A DNA stretch of 57,823 nucleotides. It comes from Mesorhizobium_B sp964242945 (lineage in GTDB: Bacteria > Pseudomonadota > Alphaproteobacteria > Rhizobiales > Rhizobiaceae). Each line of letters opens with the position of its first letter. The stretch's first letter is position 1. Under the pieces are notes generated by a model. The model did no database searches, was not told where the DNA came from, and saw only the letters and a list, made by a program, of their open reading frames with translations. The stretch is taken from positions 1 through 57,823 of the forward strand of contig CAXTCF010000010.1 of the NCBI GenBank assembly GCA_964242945.1. Reading direction: 5' to 3'. This document shows, in pieces, positions 26,122 through 35,522 of the stretch. The translations under genes were made by a program, and so were the position numbers.

Positions 26122-28101
26122 TTAAGCCGAGGGGCGGTTTGCCCGCATGTCGAGAACCCGCGCGTGCAGGTCGCGCAGGCTGGCGCGCAACGCTTCGATC
26201 TGGCCGTCGGACTCGTCCGGCAGGGACAGAGAGGGCGGCGGTACTGCGGCGACGGGCTGAACCGGGCTGGCCGCCGGAAGGTTCGGACGAACCTGGCGCC
26301 CGCGCGCGTTTGTCCGGACCGAGCCGACCGCTCCCCAGCCGCCCGCGAGCGCGGTTCCCAGGCCGAGCCCGGCGATCACGCCCATCAGCGAAACTGTCGT
26401 GCGCGAGGGGCCGACCGGCTCCAGCGGCGGATAAGCGGTGGAGATCACGCTCATGTTGGCCGTGTTGATGCCGCTCTGCTCGCCGGTTTCCTTTGCGCGC
26501 AGCAGGTAGGCCTCATAGACCGAGCGCTTGGTGGTGGCCTCCCGCTCCAGTTCACGCAGCGTGACAAGGCGCCCGCTGAGGTCGGCCTGCCGGGATTTCA
26601 GTTCGGTCAGGCGCGAAGACAAGTCGTTCTGCAACGCGGCCGCGCGTTTCTGCTCCAGCCCGATCGAGGAAACGATGCGGCGAAGCTCTCCGCGCAACTG
26701 CTCGCGCGCGCCGGCAAGCTGGGCTTCGACGGCCAGAAGCTGCGGGTGGCGCGGCCCAAGCCGCACCGCAAGCAGGTCCGCCTGCGATTTGAGCGTGGCA
26801 TATTGCGCGCGCAACTCGCCGACCGTGCTGGAGCCGATGCCCTCCGGCAGCGCGCCGCCCGCGGCTTCGTCCACGTCGATGTTGCGGACGGAAGCGGCGC
26901 GTGCGTCGAGTTCCAGAGTGCGCGCCCTCGCGGCGCCGAGCTGCTCGTTGAGCTTCAGGATTTCCTCGTCGGTGATAAGCTTGCCCTGCGCATCGACGAT
27001 GCCGTTCTGCGACTTGAAAGTTTCCACCGCGCGCTCGGCCGTTTCCAAGCCTTTGCGCAACTCGTCCAGCCGCCCGTTGAGCTCGCCCGCGGCGCGGCCT
27101 GCCGTGTCGGATTGCAACTCGCCATAAGTCTGGAGAAAGGTCTCCGTCATCGTGTTGGCGATCAGGGCGGACTTTTTCGGGTCCTCGGTGGTTGCTGCGA
27201 CGTGGATGACGAAGGTCTTGCCGCCGCGTTCGACGTCGAGCTTTTCGGCGAGGTTCTGGACGGCCAGGGTCCAGCGGCGCCCGGCTTCGTCCGGCCCGCC
27301 AGCTTTCGGGCCGGCCAGCATCGCGCGAAGCCCGTCCAACGCTCCCTTCAGCCCGACCGCGCTTCGAGTGCCGTTGAATTCGGGGTCCGCGGCGAGGTCG
27401 AGCTTCTGCACGACCTTGCCGAGCACGCTCCCGGAGGTGAGCACGCGCACCTGGTTTTCCACGATGGCGAGCGTCGCGTCGCTTGGGAGGCCGCCCTCGG
27501 TCAGATCCCGGCTGGTCAGCTTGAGGTCGCGCGGATCGATCAGGAGTTCCGAGGCGGCCGAGTAGTGCTTAGGCGTTGACCAAGCGAGCGCTGCGGCGAT
27601 CGCACCGCCCGCGACGGCCGCGCCGAGAATCAACCACTTGGCCCGCACGATTGCGCCGATCACCGCAAAGGGGTCGATCATGGGGCGCCAGAAGCGCTCC
27701 TCCGCGAGTTCGAGGTGAGCCGGCGGGGCTGCTTCGACGGCGGGAAGGCTTGAGCGCGCGGCTTCGACCGGGGCGGGCTGCGGCGGCAGGTTCGGCGCTG
27801 CCGCGGTGAGTCTTGCCCACAAATTCCTGATCGAGCCGAGTGGTCCAGCGTCTGCCGCTTCGTTCGCTTCCAGCCTGCGGCGACCCGGTTCGCCGGTCAA
27901 GTTTGGTTCATGCGCAACGCGGTCCGTGGTGGAACGGTTCGGCTGCTCCGTTTCCCTTTCGACACGCGGTCCAGCCTTCGCAACGGATTGGGCAGGCGAA
28001 AAGCTTCGCTGCGGGGGCACGCGCGCGAAGCCGGGCGCTTTCTGCGTCAGAGAAAGCAGCGAAGGCGATGCGGCCGGTTTCCTCTTTCGCACGTCTAACA
28101 T
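26122..28101 (-). CDS. Wzz/GumC-type polysaccharide chain-length/export protein
   Basis: 659 aa. Long Pro/Arg-rich cytoplasmic N-terminus (~150 aa), TM1 (AKWLILGAAVAGGAIAAALA) next to the Wzz domain (STPKHYSAASELLIDPRD), a large periplasmic coiled-coil region (ELNGRLDELRKGLETAERAV; LRELEREATTKRSVYEAYLL) and TM2 (VSLMGVIAGLGLGTALAGG). It lacks a cytoplasmic tyrosine-kinase domain after TM2. It sets polymer length or forms the periplasmic export bridge for the polysaccharide made by the neighbouring cluster. Start 28101 has GAGGG upstream; ATGs at 28113 and 28131 are possible. Confidence 0.85.
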   Translation of the reverse strand: MLDVRKRKPAASPSLLSLTQKAPGFARVPPQRSFSPAQSVAKAGPRVERETEQPNRSTTDRVAHEPNLTGEPGRRRLEANEAADAGPLGSIRNLWARLTAAAPNLPPQPAPVEAARSSLPAVEAAPPAHLELAEERFWRPMIDPFAVIGAIVRAKWLILGAAVAGGAIAAALAWSTPKHYSAASELLIDPRDLKLTSRDLTEGGLPSDATLAIVENQVRVLTSGSVLGKVVQKLDLAADPEFNGTRSAVGLKGALDGLRAMLAGPKAGGPDEAGRRWTLAVQNLAEKLDVERGGKTFVIHVAATTEDPKKSALIANTMTETFLQTYGELQSDTAGRAAGELNGRLDELRKGLETAERAVETFKSQNGIVDAQGKLITDEEILKLNEQLGAARARTLELDARAASVRNIDVDEAAGGALPEGIGSSTVGELRAQYATLKSQADLLAVRLGPRHPQLLAVEAQLAGAREQLRGELRRIVSSIGLEQKRAAALQNDLSSRLTELKSRQADLSGRLVTLRELEREATTKRSVYEAYLLRAKETGEQSGINTANMSVISTAYPPLEPVGPSRTTVSLMGVIAGLGLGTALAGGWGAVGSVRTNARGRQVRPNLPAASPVQPVAAVPPPSLSLPDESDGQIEALRASLRDLHARVLDMRANRPSA

Positions 28102-28309
28102 GGGCCCTCGCATTTCACGCTGACGGCGCACGGCGCCGGACGCGGCAACTTAAGCTTCCGCGTTAAGCCAGACTAAACAAGCAGGGATAACAAAGGGTGA
28201 AGCAGAGCGTAGCTTGAGCCGCCGCCGCAGCGTTTCGGAGCTTCGATCCATTCGATTTGCCGCGGTGCGCAGAACCCGCTTTTAAGCTTCCGGCGCTAAG
28301 CATAGGGCC
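28102..28309. promoter_or_regulatory. Divergent promoter region of the polysaccharide cluster with a repeated motif
   Basis: Between the wzz-like gene and the flippase gene lie two same-strand copies of TTAAGCTTCCG: 28150-28160 (followed by CGTTAAGC) and 28282-28292 (followed by GCGCTAAGC). The second is 17 bp before the flippase start codon. Spacing and similarity suggest binding sites of a shared regulator; this is inference. Confidence 0.4.
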
Positions 28310-29623
28310 ATGAGCGAGACCGGCGCAACCCTGCAAGCTCCGCGCGAGACGGCGCGGTCCCTTCCGGCTGCGGTCCGCGCCCTCCTGTCGCGGCACTGGC
28401 CGCTGCTGCGCGGCTACCTTTCCGCGGTCAGCGGCTCCGCCGGGCGGCTTGTGTTCAGCCTCGTCTATTTCATCGCGCTGGCCAACACGCTGTCCCTCGA
28501 AGACTTCGGCCTGTTCGCCACGGCATCGGCTGCCGGCATCGTCATCGCCCGGCTGCTGGCCTTCGGCTTCATCTCCGCAGTCTATCGCAGCGCGACCAAG
28601 CGGCCGCTGCTGGTCGGCACCTATACGGCGGGCTTCCTCTTCCTTTCGCTCATCTCGCTGCCCCTGATGGCCGCCGCCGCGGGTGCGGCCTATGCGGTCT
28701 TCTTCGCGGGCACTCTTCCGTTGGGCATCTTTGCCGCGGTCGTGGTCGCGGAGGCGCTGCTCTGGCGGCCTTTCGAACTCGTTCTGATCGTCAACAACGG
28801 CATGGGCCGTTTTGCGCGCAGCGCGCTGCTCGCGATCGCCGGCTTTGCCATCCGCGCCGGGGCGGCGTTCCTGTTTGCGGTGCTCGGCTTCAAAACGCTG
28901 GAAGGCTGGGCGCTGGCCTATTGCGCGGCGAACGCGGCGGCGCTCGTTCTAGGCGCCGTCTTCTTTTACCCGCGCCAGCGGCTTCGGCTGCGTTTGGCGC
29001 TCTACCAACGCCGGCTGCCGGACTCGATCTACGTCGCCGGAGCGGAGATGCTGTTCTACGTCCAGTCCGAACTGGACAAGCTGCTCGTCTTGGCGCTGGG
29101 AAACCCGACGCTCGCCGGCCTCTACGCGATCGTCATGCGGCTGGTGGACCTGACCGCGATCCCGATCCGCGTTTTCTCCATGATGCTGGTGCAGAAGATC
29201 ATGCGCGCCCCCGAATTTCTGGGTCGGCTTTCCCTGCGCGCCGGTATCGAGGCAGGCATTTTCGCGGCCTCAACGCTGGGGCTCGCCTTTTTCGCTCTGG
29301 TTCTGCACGCTTTCCCGACCGCGCTCGGCCATTCGGTTGCCGCAGCGGCCCCGGTCGTCGGCGTGGCGCTGCTGGTTCCGGCCTTCCGCAACCTCGTAGA
29401 ATACCACGCGGAACTGCTGTTTGCGCGCGGACAAACCTTCCTTCGCACCATAAACCTGGCCCTGCTCGCGGGCCTGAAGGGCGTGGCGTTGGTTTACCTG
29501 CTGCGCTGGACAGAGAACCCCAACACCTTGGTCTGGGGCCTCAACTTCGTCTTCGCGCTGCTCTACGCCGCCTCGCTGCTTCTGTCCTACAGCGCATTGC
29601 GCCTGCCCGCGCGGCGGGTGTGA
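28310..29623 (+). CDS. Polysaccharide flippase (Wzx/oligosaccharide exporter type)
   Basis: 437 aa, strongly hydrophobic with about 12-14 helices. The N-terminal SGSAGRLVFSLVYFIALANT and EDFGLFATASAAG are typical of the MATE-like polysaccharide biosynthesis family that flips lipid-linked repeat units across the inner membrane. A central polar helix (YVQSELDKLLVLALGNPTLA) carries the family's conserved polar residues. Divergent from the chain-length gene. Confidence 0.82.
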   Translation: MSETGATLQAPRETARSLPAAVRALLSRHWPLLRGYLSAVSGSAGRLVFSLVYFIALANTLSLEDFGLFATASAAGIVIARLLAFGFISAVYRSATKRPLLVGTYTAGFLFLSLISLPLMAAAAGAAYAVFFAGTLPLGIFAAVVVAEALLWRPFELVLIVNNGMGRFARSALLAIAGFAIRAGAAFLFAVLGFKTLEGWALAYCAANAAALVLGAVFFYPRQRLRLRLALYQRRLPDSIYVAGAEMLFYVQSELDKLLVLALGNPTLAGLYAIVMRLVDLTAIPIRVFSMMLVQKIMRAPEFLGRLSLRAGIEAGIFAASTLGLAFFALVLHAFPTALGHSVAAAAPVVGVALLVPAFRNLVEYHAELLFARGQTFLRTINLALLAGLKGVALVYLLRWTENPNTLVWGLNFVFALLYAASLLLSYSALRLPARRV

Positions 29624-29661
29624 CAGCTTTCAAAGCTTAAGCTGTCGAGCCACGAAGCGGA

Positions 29662-29826
29662 TCAGGAACCGTTCCTGGCGCTATTCTTCTTGTCGGCGGC
29701 TCCATCCCGCCCGGATCTGGCTTCTTCCGCGCTTTGCTGGGCGAGATCCTTGTCGATCACCTCGCGCGAGCCCTCCGCAGGGTCCAGTCCGGGATGATCG
29801 TCGATGGGGGTGCGTGGATCAGGCAT
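29662..29826 (-). CDS. Very small hydrophilic protein
   Basis: 54 aa: MPDPRTPIDDHPGLDPAEGS at the start, then charged and Ala/Lys-rich to the stop. It has a good AAAGG ribosome-binding site 6 bp before ATG. The DPRTPxDxHPGxDPAEGSRE pattern is shared by short hypothetical proteins of rhizobia, which argues for a real gene. Function unknown. Confidence 0.6.
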   Translation of the reverse strand: MPDPRTPIDDHPGLDPAEGSREVIDKDLAQQSAEEARSGRDGAADKKNSARNGS

Positions 29827-29855
29827 GGAACACCTTTCTTCGAAGCGCTGATAGT

Positions 29856-30173
29856 TCAGTCCGGGCGGCGTGCCTGCTCCGGCGTGGCGGAAGTCGGGTC
29901 GCTCTCGAATGCATCCGCCTGCGGGTTGGCTTCCGTTCCGAAGCTGCCGGGCGGGTTCTGCCCTTCGGCGGAGCGCGTTTCTTCCTGGTTTGCGTTGACG
30001 GGCTCCATCAAGTGGGAGGATCGCTCCTCGCTGTCGTCCGCGCCGGGGCCGAACTGGCTTGCGGGGTGATACGGCTCGTCCGGCCGCGCTTCGAGCTTGC
30101 GCGCGCCGGTTTGGCGAAAATTCTCGCTAGCGGCGGGGACGCCTGCCCGGCCTTCTTCGCCTGAATTCGCCAT
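29856..30173 (-). CDS. Hydrophilic disordered protein
   Basis: 105 aa, rich in Glu, Pro, Ser, Asn and Gln with no hydrophobic core. GGAAGGA lies 7 bp before the ATG. It contains FGTEANPQADAFESD, a segment recalling the FGTEADP stretch of the 182-aa protein at 37166-37714. Probably unfolded; function unknown. It lies just downstream of proC in the same direction. Confidence 0.6.
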   Translation of the reverse strand: MANSGEEGRAGVPAASENFRQTGARKLEARPDEPYHPASQFGPGADDSEERSSHLMEPVNANQEETRSAEGQNPPGSFGTEANPQADAFESDPTSATPEQARRPD

Positions 30174-30234
30174 AACTCGTCCTTCCTTGCGTAGAGAACA
30201 GGAACGGAGCGGGCGGGAACAGGTTGCGGCCCGG

Positions 30235-31053
30235 CTATCCTTTTGCGAGTTCGATCGCGCGGCGGTGCGCGGCCGCGACGGCCTCCGTCACCAGCGCCTG
30301 CAAGCGGTCGTCCCCCATCAGCACGTCGAGGGCAGCGGCCGTGGTGCCGTTGGGGCTCGTCACCTGACGGCGCAGTTCGGCCGGGTCTTCACCGCTTTCC
30401 TTAGCCAATGCCGCGGCGCCCCAAACGGTCTGGCGCGCAAGCTGAGCGGCGGTTTCGGATGGCAGCCCTGCGGCTTCGCCCGCCTTCGTCAGGCACTCGA
30501 TGAACAGGAAGACATAGGCCGGGCCGGAGCCGGAAACCGCCGTCACCGCATCGATCAGCGCCTCGTCGGAAACGGCGGCGACCTCGCCGCTCGCCGCAAG
30601 CAGCGTTGCCACCAGCGCCTCCGTTTCCTGCGGCACCAACCCGTTCGTCACCGTGACCAGCATGCCCTTGCCGACAGCCGCGGGCGTATTCGGCATGCAG
30701 CGCATCACAGGCGTTTGCTCGCCGAGGATTTCGGAGAAGGTTGCCATGGCGGTGCCCGCGGCGACGCTGAGGAAGGTCGTGGTGCCGTTGCCGAAGCGGC
30801 GGTAGCCGGTGATCGCATCGCGGATCACCTGCGGTTTCACCGCGACCACGACGAGTTCCGGCGCGGCATCGGTGGGGAGGGCGTCCGCACCGGCCCCGGT
30901 CTGGACGCCGAGCGCGGCGGCGCGCTCAGCCAAGGCTCCGTTCGGCTCGGCGACGAAAACTTCCGTGGGCGCGACTTCGCCTGAACCCAGCCAGCCCTTG
31001 AGCATGGCGAAGCCCATATTGCCGCAGCCGGCCAGAACGATTCTCGTGCCCAT
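30235..31053 (-). CDS. proC: Pyrroline-5-carboxylate reductase
   Basis: 272 aa. Catalyses the last step of proline synthesis (P5C + NAD(P)H to proline). Rossmann loop IVLAGCGNMGFAMLKGW, VVAVKPQ, MPNTPAAVGKG and the SGSGPAYVFLFIE signature are intact. It lies in the same direction as, and 12 bp after, the O-antigen ligase, so it may share its transcript, though it has no functional link to it. Confidence 0.95.
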   Translation of the reverse strand: MGTRIVLAGCGNMGFAMLKGWLGSGEVAPTEVFVAEPNGALAERAAALGVQTGAGADALPTDAAPELVVVAVKPQVIRDAITGYRRFGNGTTTFLSVAAGTAMATFSEILGEQTPVMRCMPNTPAAVGKGMLVTVTNGLVPQETEALVATLLAASGEVAAVSDEALIDAVTAVSGSGPAYVFLFIECLTKAGEAAGLPSETAAQLARQTVWGAAALAKESGEDPAELRRQVTSPNGTTAAALDVLMGDDRLQALVTEAVAAAHRRAIELAKG

Positions 31054-31064
31054 GACGGCAAGCC

Positions 31065-32408
31065 TTACGGCGTTTCGGCTTCAGTGAGAAGGACGGCGTG
31101 CTGTTTGAACGGAAGCCGCGCGGACAGGCGCAGGCCCATCACGCCGAGCATGAAGCAGAGCCAGACGGGATCGGCCCGGCGGAAGAAGAAACTTTCCAGA
31201 AAGGCGTTCAGCGTCGTGAACAGCACGGTCATCAGGAAGAAGTCGGCCATGCGGATGTTGGCAGGCAAGGGCGGCGTGCGAAGATAGTCGCGCAGCGGCT
31301 CGACGAGAAAAGCGATCACCGCGACGCCAAGCGCCGGCAGACCCATGGTCAGCGCGATATCGACATAGCCGTCATGGCCGTGGACGATGCCGCGGATGTC
31401 CCAGGCGCGGTCGAACGGCTGTTCCTCCTGCTGGATCCACGGCGTTCCCCAGAAACTGTCGAAGCCGTAGCCGGCCCAGGGGCGCTTGGCGATCATCTCG
31501 CCCGCATACTCCCAGAGCGTCGTGCGCCCGGTATAGGTCAGGTCGGGGAAATGCTGCGAGGCAAGCTGCTTCAGCGGCGCCAGGAAGACGATGCCGAGCG
31601 TTCCCAGCGCCGTGCCGAGAAGGGCCGCGACGACCAGGAAGACGGTGACGCCGCGCAAGCCCAGCAGGCCGGGCAGGATGACAATCAGAATCGAAAGCGG
31701 CACCAGGCCCGCCGTGGTCTTCGAGCCCGTATTCGCCACGAAAATCAGGGCGGCGAGGAAGATGGCGCCGCCAAGCCGCCGCCAGCCCTGCCGGAACAGG
31801 AACACGCCGGAAAACGACAGGCAGGCCATCACCGGGCCGGCGATGTTCTTGTGGGAAAACACGCCGCGCCACAGGCCGGCATGCTCCGGCTCGACCGCGT
31901 CCGCTGTGTGCTTCGCGACGTCCGGCAGGACCAGAAGACCGGCATAGGACACGATGAGTACCGCGGCCGCTGCGAAACCGATTACGGCGCAAAAATCGTC
32001 GGCGTCGCGCGGCAGGGTCAGCACCACGCCCAGCGCCAGCACGCCGATCAGCGTGATGGATGCGGCGCGCACCGCGCTGGACGGGTCGAGCGCATGGGCG
32101 ACCGAGAAGCAGAAGAAGCCGAACAGGAGCAGCATCCACGGCCCCCACAGCATGACGGCCCGGCGCGGCCGGATCAGCATGGCGAAGCAGCCGAGCGAAA
32201 CCACCCCAAGCAGGGAGAAGCCGATCTGGTTGACGACGTCGCCGTTGGTCAGGCCCATGCCGACGTCCGGCTGGAAGGGCCGGAACGAGGTCAGCAGCAC
32301 GGTCAGCATCAGCGCGGCGATGACGGTGCCCGTGCGCCCCGCGACAAGTCTGTCGGCCTGACTTGACGCCTCAGTTCTTCTCAGGCTCGCGATACTGCTC
32401 ACGGGCAT
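31065..32408 (-). CDS. O-antigen ligase / polymerase family membrane protein
   Basis: About 447 aa, 10-12 TM helices with the Wzy_C region near HGHDGYVDIALTMGLPALG and a large periplasmic loop (TTLWEYAGEMIAKRPWAGYG) typical of WaaL/ExoQ-like proteins. It ligates or polymerises undecaprenyl-linked glycan on the periplasmic face. Starts at ATG 32408 or GTG 32402, overlapping the end of the upstream glycosyltransferase by ~30 bp. Confidence 0.83.
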   Translation of the reverse strand: MPVSSIASLRRTEASSQADRLVAGRTGTVIAALMLTVLLTSFRPFQPDVGMGLTNGDVVNQIGFSLLGVVSLGCFAMLIRPRRAVMLWGPWMLLLFGFFCFSVAHALDPSSAVRAASITLIGVLALGVVLTLPRDADDFCAVIGFAAAAVLIVSYAGLLVLPDVAKHTADAVEPEHAGLWRGVFSHKNIAGPVMACLSFSGVFLFRQGWRRLGGAIFLAALIFVANTGSKTTAGLVPLSILIVILPGLLGLRGVTVFLVVAALLGTALGTLGIVFLAPLKQLASQHFPDLTYTGRTTLWEYAGEMIAKRPWAGYGFDSFWGTPWIQQEEQPFDRAWDIRGIVHGHDGYVDIALTMGLPALGVAVIAFLVEPLRDYLRTPPLPANIRMADFFLMTVLFTTLNAFLESFFFRRADPVWLCFMLGVMGLRLSARLPFKQHAVLLTEAETP

Positions 32409-33369
32409 ACCCAAACTCGGCCAACAGGCGGCCCGCCGCGACATAGATGTGGTAGGTGCCCTCTGAGACCGAGCCGCTTTGCACAGCCTTCAGCACGGCC
32501 CGGAACGGCGAGGCGGCAACCAGCGCCACGCTTTTCGCCAGCACGCGCAGGCCGGAAAGCCGCTCGCCGCTGCGGCGGCGTTTCTCCACCAGCGTGGAGA
32601 TGACGCCGTTGCGCAGGGAACGGGCGCGGATCCAGTCGGCCTCCAGACGGCGCGCCGGCACCGTTTCATGCACCGGCGCCTCGGCGCACCACGCGAGCCG
32701 AAAGCCCCGGCGCTGCGCACGGCTCAGGAAATCGGAATCGCCGCCGCCGAGGAAGTTGAAGCGCAGGTCGAGATGCGGCGGGCCGAATGCTTCCAGCACG
32801 CCCCGGCGCAGCAGGAGGTTGCCGGAGGAGTAGAGCGCCTGCACGGGGCCGGTCCGGCTCCAATGCGGCCGGAAAACCGGATGCGCCGCCGCTGCGGGAG
32901 GATTTTTGCTTTCGAAGACGGGAAGCTGCGGCCCGCCTACGACATCGGCGTCGAACCGATCGGCCGTGGCGCACAGATTTTCGATCCAGTCAGGCGAGGC
33001 GACCTCGTCGTCGTCGATCACCAGCAGATATTGGAAGGCCGGAAAGCGGGCAAGCGCCATCTCCCAGCCGGCATTGTAGGCGCGGCAATTGCCGCGCTCA
33101 TGCACGAGCAACACAAAGCCCGCGAGCGCGCCGGAGGAAAAGAAGGACTCCGCGGCGCGGGCACCTTCAAGGCCTTCCGCATCGTTCTCCATCACGATCA
33201 GGGCGAAGCGCCGCGCGGTTTTCTGGAGGCTGAGCGATCGCAACGTCAGCGCTGCGTGCTCCGGTCGCCGAAATGTCGGCATCGTTACCACGACATCGAA
33301 GCGGTCGGGCTCCAGCCCAGGCGAGGATGCGAAGAGCGACACGGGTCCGGAAACGATCTCTTCGCGCAT
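32371..33369 (-). CDS. Glycosyltransferase family 2
   Basis: 332 aa. GT-A fold: VVVTMPTFRRPEHAALTLRS at the N-terminus, the metal-binding acidic motif FQYLLVIDDDEVASPDW, and a QRRGFRLAWCAEAPVHET acceptor-side segment with the distal conserved acid. Transfers a sugar to the growing lipid-linked unit; donor unknown. The ATG at 33369 has AGGGAAG upstream; an ATG at 33399 also has AGGGG and cannot be excluded. Confidence 0.85.
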   Translation of the reverse strand: MREEIVSGPVSLFASSPGLEPDRFDVVVTMPTFRRPEHAALTLRSLSLQKTARRFALIVMENDAEGLEGARAAESFFSSGALAGFVLLVHERGNCRAYNAGWEMALARFPAFQYLLVIDDDEVASPDWIENLCATADRFDADVVGGPQLPVFESKNPPAAAAHPVFRPHWSRTGPVQALYSSGNLLLRRGVLEAFGPPHLDLRFNFLGGGDSDFLSRAQRRGFRLAWCAEAPVHETVPARRLEADWIRARSLRNGVISTLVEKRRRSGERLSGLRVLAKSVALVAASPFRAVLKAVQSGSVSEGTYHIYVAAGRLLAEFGYAREQYREPEKN

Positions 33370-33537
33370 GGTCTTCCCTGGGGCCTGCCCTTCCGGCATA
33401 GCCCCTGCCGGTGAAGGCGGCGTTAAGGATGGCCGCACAATTCACCGTGCGCTGCGCAAGCTTTCTCAACGATCGCCGTGGCTTAATGCAGGCTTCACCA
33501 GGGCATGTCGTAGCTTCGGTGAGTCCGGAGTGCTGCC

Positions 33538-34716
33538 TTGCGCCTGCTTTTCGCCACCTCCATCATCCCCGATGCCTCGCGCGGGTCCGGCTACGAGATC
33601 GCATCCGCCGCGGTGATCGATGCCCTGCGCGAAGCCGGGGCGGAGGTGACGGTGGCCGGCTATCTCTGGCCGGAACAGCCGATGCCTGCGCAAAACGGGA
33701 CGATCGTGCTCGGCCGGCTCGATCCGCGCACGGATGGCGCCTCGCTCGGCAAGAAGCTGGGGTGGCTGGCCCATGCGGTGCGGCTCGGCCTGCCTTTCGC
33801 CTCGGCCAAGCTCCATGACGTTTCGCCCGAAGCCTTCAAAGGAAAAATCGCTGCGCACGGTCCGTTCGATGCCTATGTGCTGAACGGGGCGCAGTTCGCC
33901 GCCGCCTTCGAGCCGGTGTTCCGCGACAAGCCGCGCCTCTTCGTGGCGCACAATGTCGAACACCGCTCCGCCCAGGAGAACGCCGAGGCCGCGACCAGCG
34001 TCGTCGAGCGGACGCTTTTCGCTCGCGAGGCGAGGCTGCTGCGCGACGTCGAACAGCGGCTCTGCCGCGAGTCGGCTTTCGTGTTCACGCTTGCCGAAGA
34101 GGACCGGGCGGCGCTCGGCCTTTCCGGCGACCGGCGCTCTGCGACCCTGCCGCTCACCACCCGGTCGGAACTCCACTCTGCGCCCGCGGGTCGGGAGATC
34201 ACCTGCGACATGGCGCTGATCGGCACCTGGACCTGGGCGCCGAACCGCATCGGCCTGGAGTGGTTCCTCCGCGAGGTGCTGCCGCTGCTGCCCGCAGGAT
34301 TACGTATCCGGGTGGCAGGCCATGTGCCGGCGGACCTGCCGCCTGCCTTTCCGCAGGTGGATTGGGCCGGGCGGGTGGCCGACGCCACCGAGTTCGTGCG
34401 CTCGGCTGCGGTGATCCCGCTGATCAGCCGCGCGGGCACGGGCGTGCAGCTGAAGACGATCGAGACCTTCGAACTTGGCCTGCCTTCTGTTGCAACTACC
34501 CACTCCCTGCGCGGCATCGGCTTCCTGCCGGCCAACTGCACGGTGGCCGACGAGCCCGCACGCTTTGCCGAAGCGCTCCAGGCTGCGATGGCTCATCGCG
34601 CGGCCGACGCCGACGGGTCGGCGTTTGCGCGCGAGCAGCGCCGCCTGCTGGTTGAGCGGGTCGGGCGGGCGCTCCGATGCCTCCGCGGCGACGTATCGGG
34701 GAGGGCCGCGGCATGA
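33538..34716 (+). CDS. Glycosyltransferase family 4
   Basis: 392 aa, GT-B fold. N-terminal MRLLFATSIIPDASRGSGYE, acceptor domain, and the C-terminal donor-site region ISRAGTGVQLKTIETFELGL, which carries the paired glutamates of the family E-x7-E motif. The start is TTG at 33538 with GGAG 9 bp before it. It overlaps the following gene by 4 bp (ATGA). Confidence 0.85.
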   Translation: MRLLFATSIIPDASRGSGYEIASAAVIDALREAGAEVTVAGYLWPEQPMPAQNGTIVLGRLDPRTDGASLGKKLGWLAHAVRLGLPFASAKLHDVSPEAFKGKIAAHGPFDAYVLNGAQFAAAFEPVFRDKPRLFVAHNVEHRSAQENAEAATSVVERTLFAREARLLRDVEQRLCRESAFVFTLAEEDRAALGLSGDRRSATLPLTTRSELHSAPAGREITCDMALIGTWTWAPNRIGLEWFLREVLPLLPAGLRIRVAGHVPADLPPAFPQVDWAGRVADATEFVRSAAVIPLISRAGTGVQLKTIETFELGLPSVATTHSLRGIGFLPANCTVADEPARFAEALQAAMAHRAADADGSAFAREQRRLLVERVGRALRCLRGDVSGRAAA

Positions 34717-35522
34717 TGGAGGCAACGGTGACGGCGCCTCAGCCGCAGCCGCGCAGGGGCCGCGTCCGCCTGCCGCCGCGCGAGATCCTCGGCGTGACGG
34801 TTTCGCCCTTGCTCTGGGACGAGGCGCTGGGGGCGATCCGGCGCTTCGTGCTTCAGGGCATCTTTACCCCTGTCGGCTTCCTCAACGCCCACGGCTCCAA
34901 CCTCATCGAGGCCGATCCCGCCTATGCCGAGACGCTGACGAAGTTCCTGATTCTGCCGGACGGCGTCGGGGTGGACATCGCCTCGAAGCTGCTGCACGGC
35001 AGCCCGTTCCCAAGCAATCTGAACGGCACGGATTTCGTGCCGGCGCTTCTGCGCTCGATCGACAAGCCCCTGCGCGTCGGCCTGATAGGAACAAGGCTGG
35101 AGAACGCCGAAGGGGCGGCAAGCGCCCTGGAGCGCCTCGCGCCGCAGCACGACTACTGGGTCATCGCGGACGGCTTCTTCTCGGAAAAGGAAGAGCCGGC
35201 CGTGCTGGAACGGCTGGCGATCGTCCGGCCGGACATCCTGCTTGTGGCGATGGGCATGCCGCGCCAGGAGTTCTGGATCGCCGAAAAGATCACGCCGGAG
35301 CACTGCACCGTGCCGATCGCGGTCGGCGCGCTTCTGGACTTTCTGAGCGGCACCGTGCCGCGCGCGCCGCCGGCGTTGCAGAAGCTGCGGCTGGAATGGC
35401 TTTTCCGGTTGCTCGTCGAGCCGCGCCGGCTTTGGCGGCGCTACCTCCTGGGCAATCCCGTATTCCTGAGCCGCGTGCTGCGCCGCAGGCTGAAGGGGGA
35501 AGCGCCTCGCCCATGCGCCTGA
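34713..35522 (+). CDS. WecG/TagA/CpsF-family glycosyltransferase
   Basis: 269 aa. This family (GT26) adds ManNAc-type sugars to lipid-linked GlcNAc. The conserved elements are present: GFLNAHGSNLIEADPAYAE, ILPDGVGVDIASKLL with the catalytic aspartate, NGTDFVPALL and AMGMPRQEFWIAEK. The ATG at 34713 overlaps the stop of the GT4 gene as ATGA, with GGGAGGG upstream. Confidence 0.88.
   Translation: MMEATVTAPQPQPRRGRVRLPPREILGVTVSPLLWDEALGAIRRFVLQGIFTPVGFLNAHGSNLIEADPAYAETLTKFLILPDGVGVDIASKLLHGSPFPSNLNGTDFVPALLRSIDKPLRVGLIGTRLENAEGAASALERLAPQHDYWVIADGFFSEKEEPAVLERLAIVRPDILLVAMGMPRQEFWIAEKITPEHCTVPIAVGALLDFLSGTVPRAPPALQKLRLEWLFRLLVEPRRLWRRYLLGNPVFLSRVLRRRLKGEAPRPCA

Noticed and set aside
26122..28101. 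Bacterial tyrosine kinase fused to the Wzz-like protein
   Set aside because: After TM2 only a ~70-residue Pro-rich and helical tail is present, with no Walker motifs or tyrosine cluster.
31098..32366. Long plus-strand open frame opposite the O-antigen ligase
   Set aside because: Composition is low-complexity Gln/His/Arg; the minus strand encodes a clear membrane protein.
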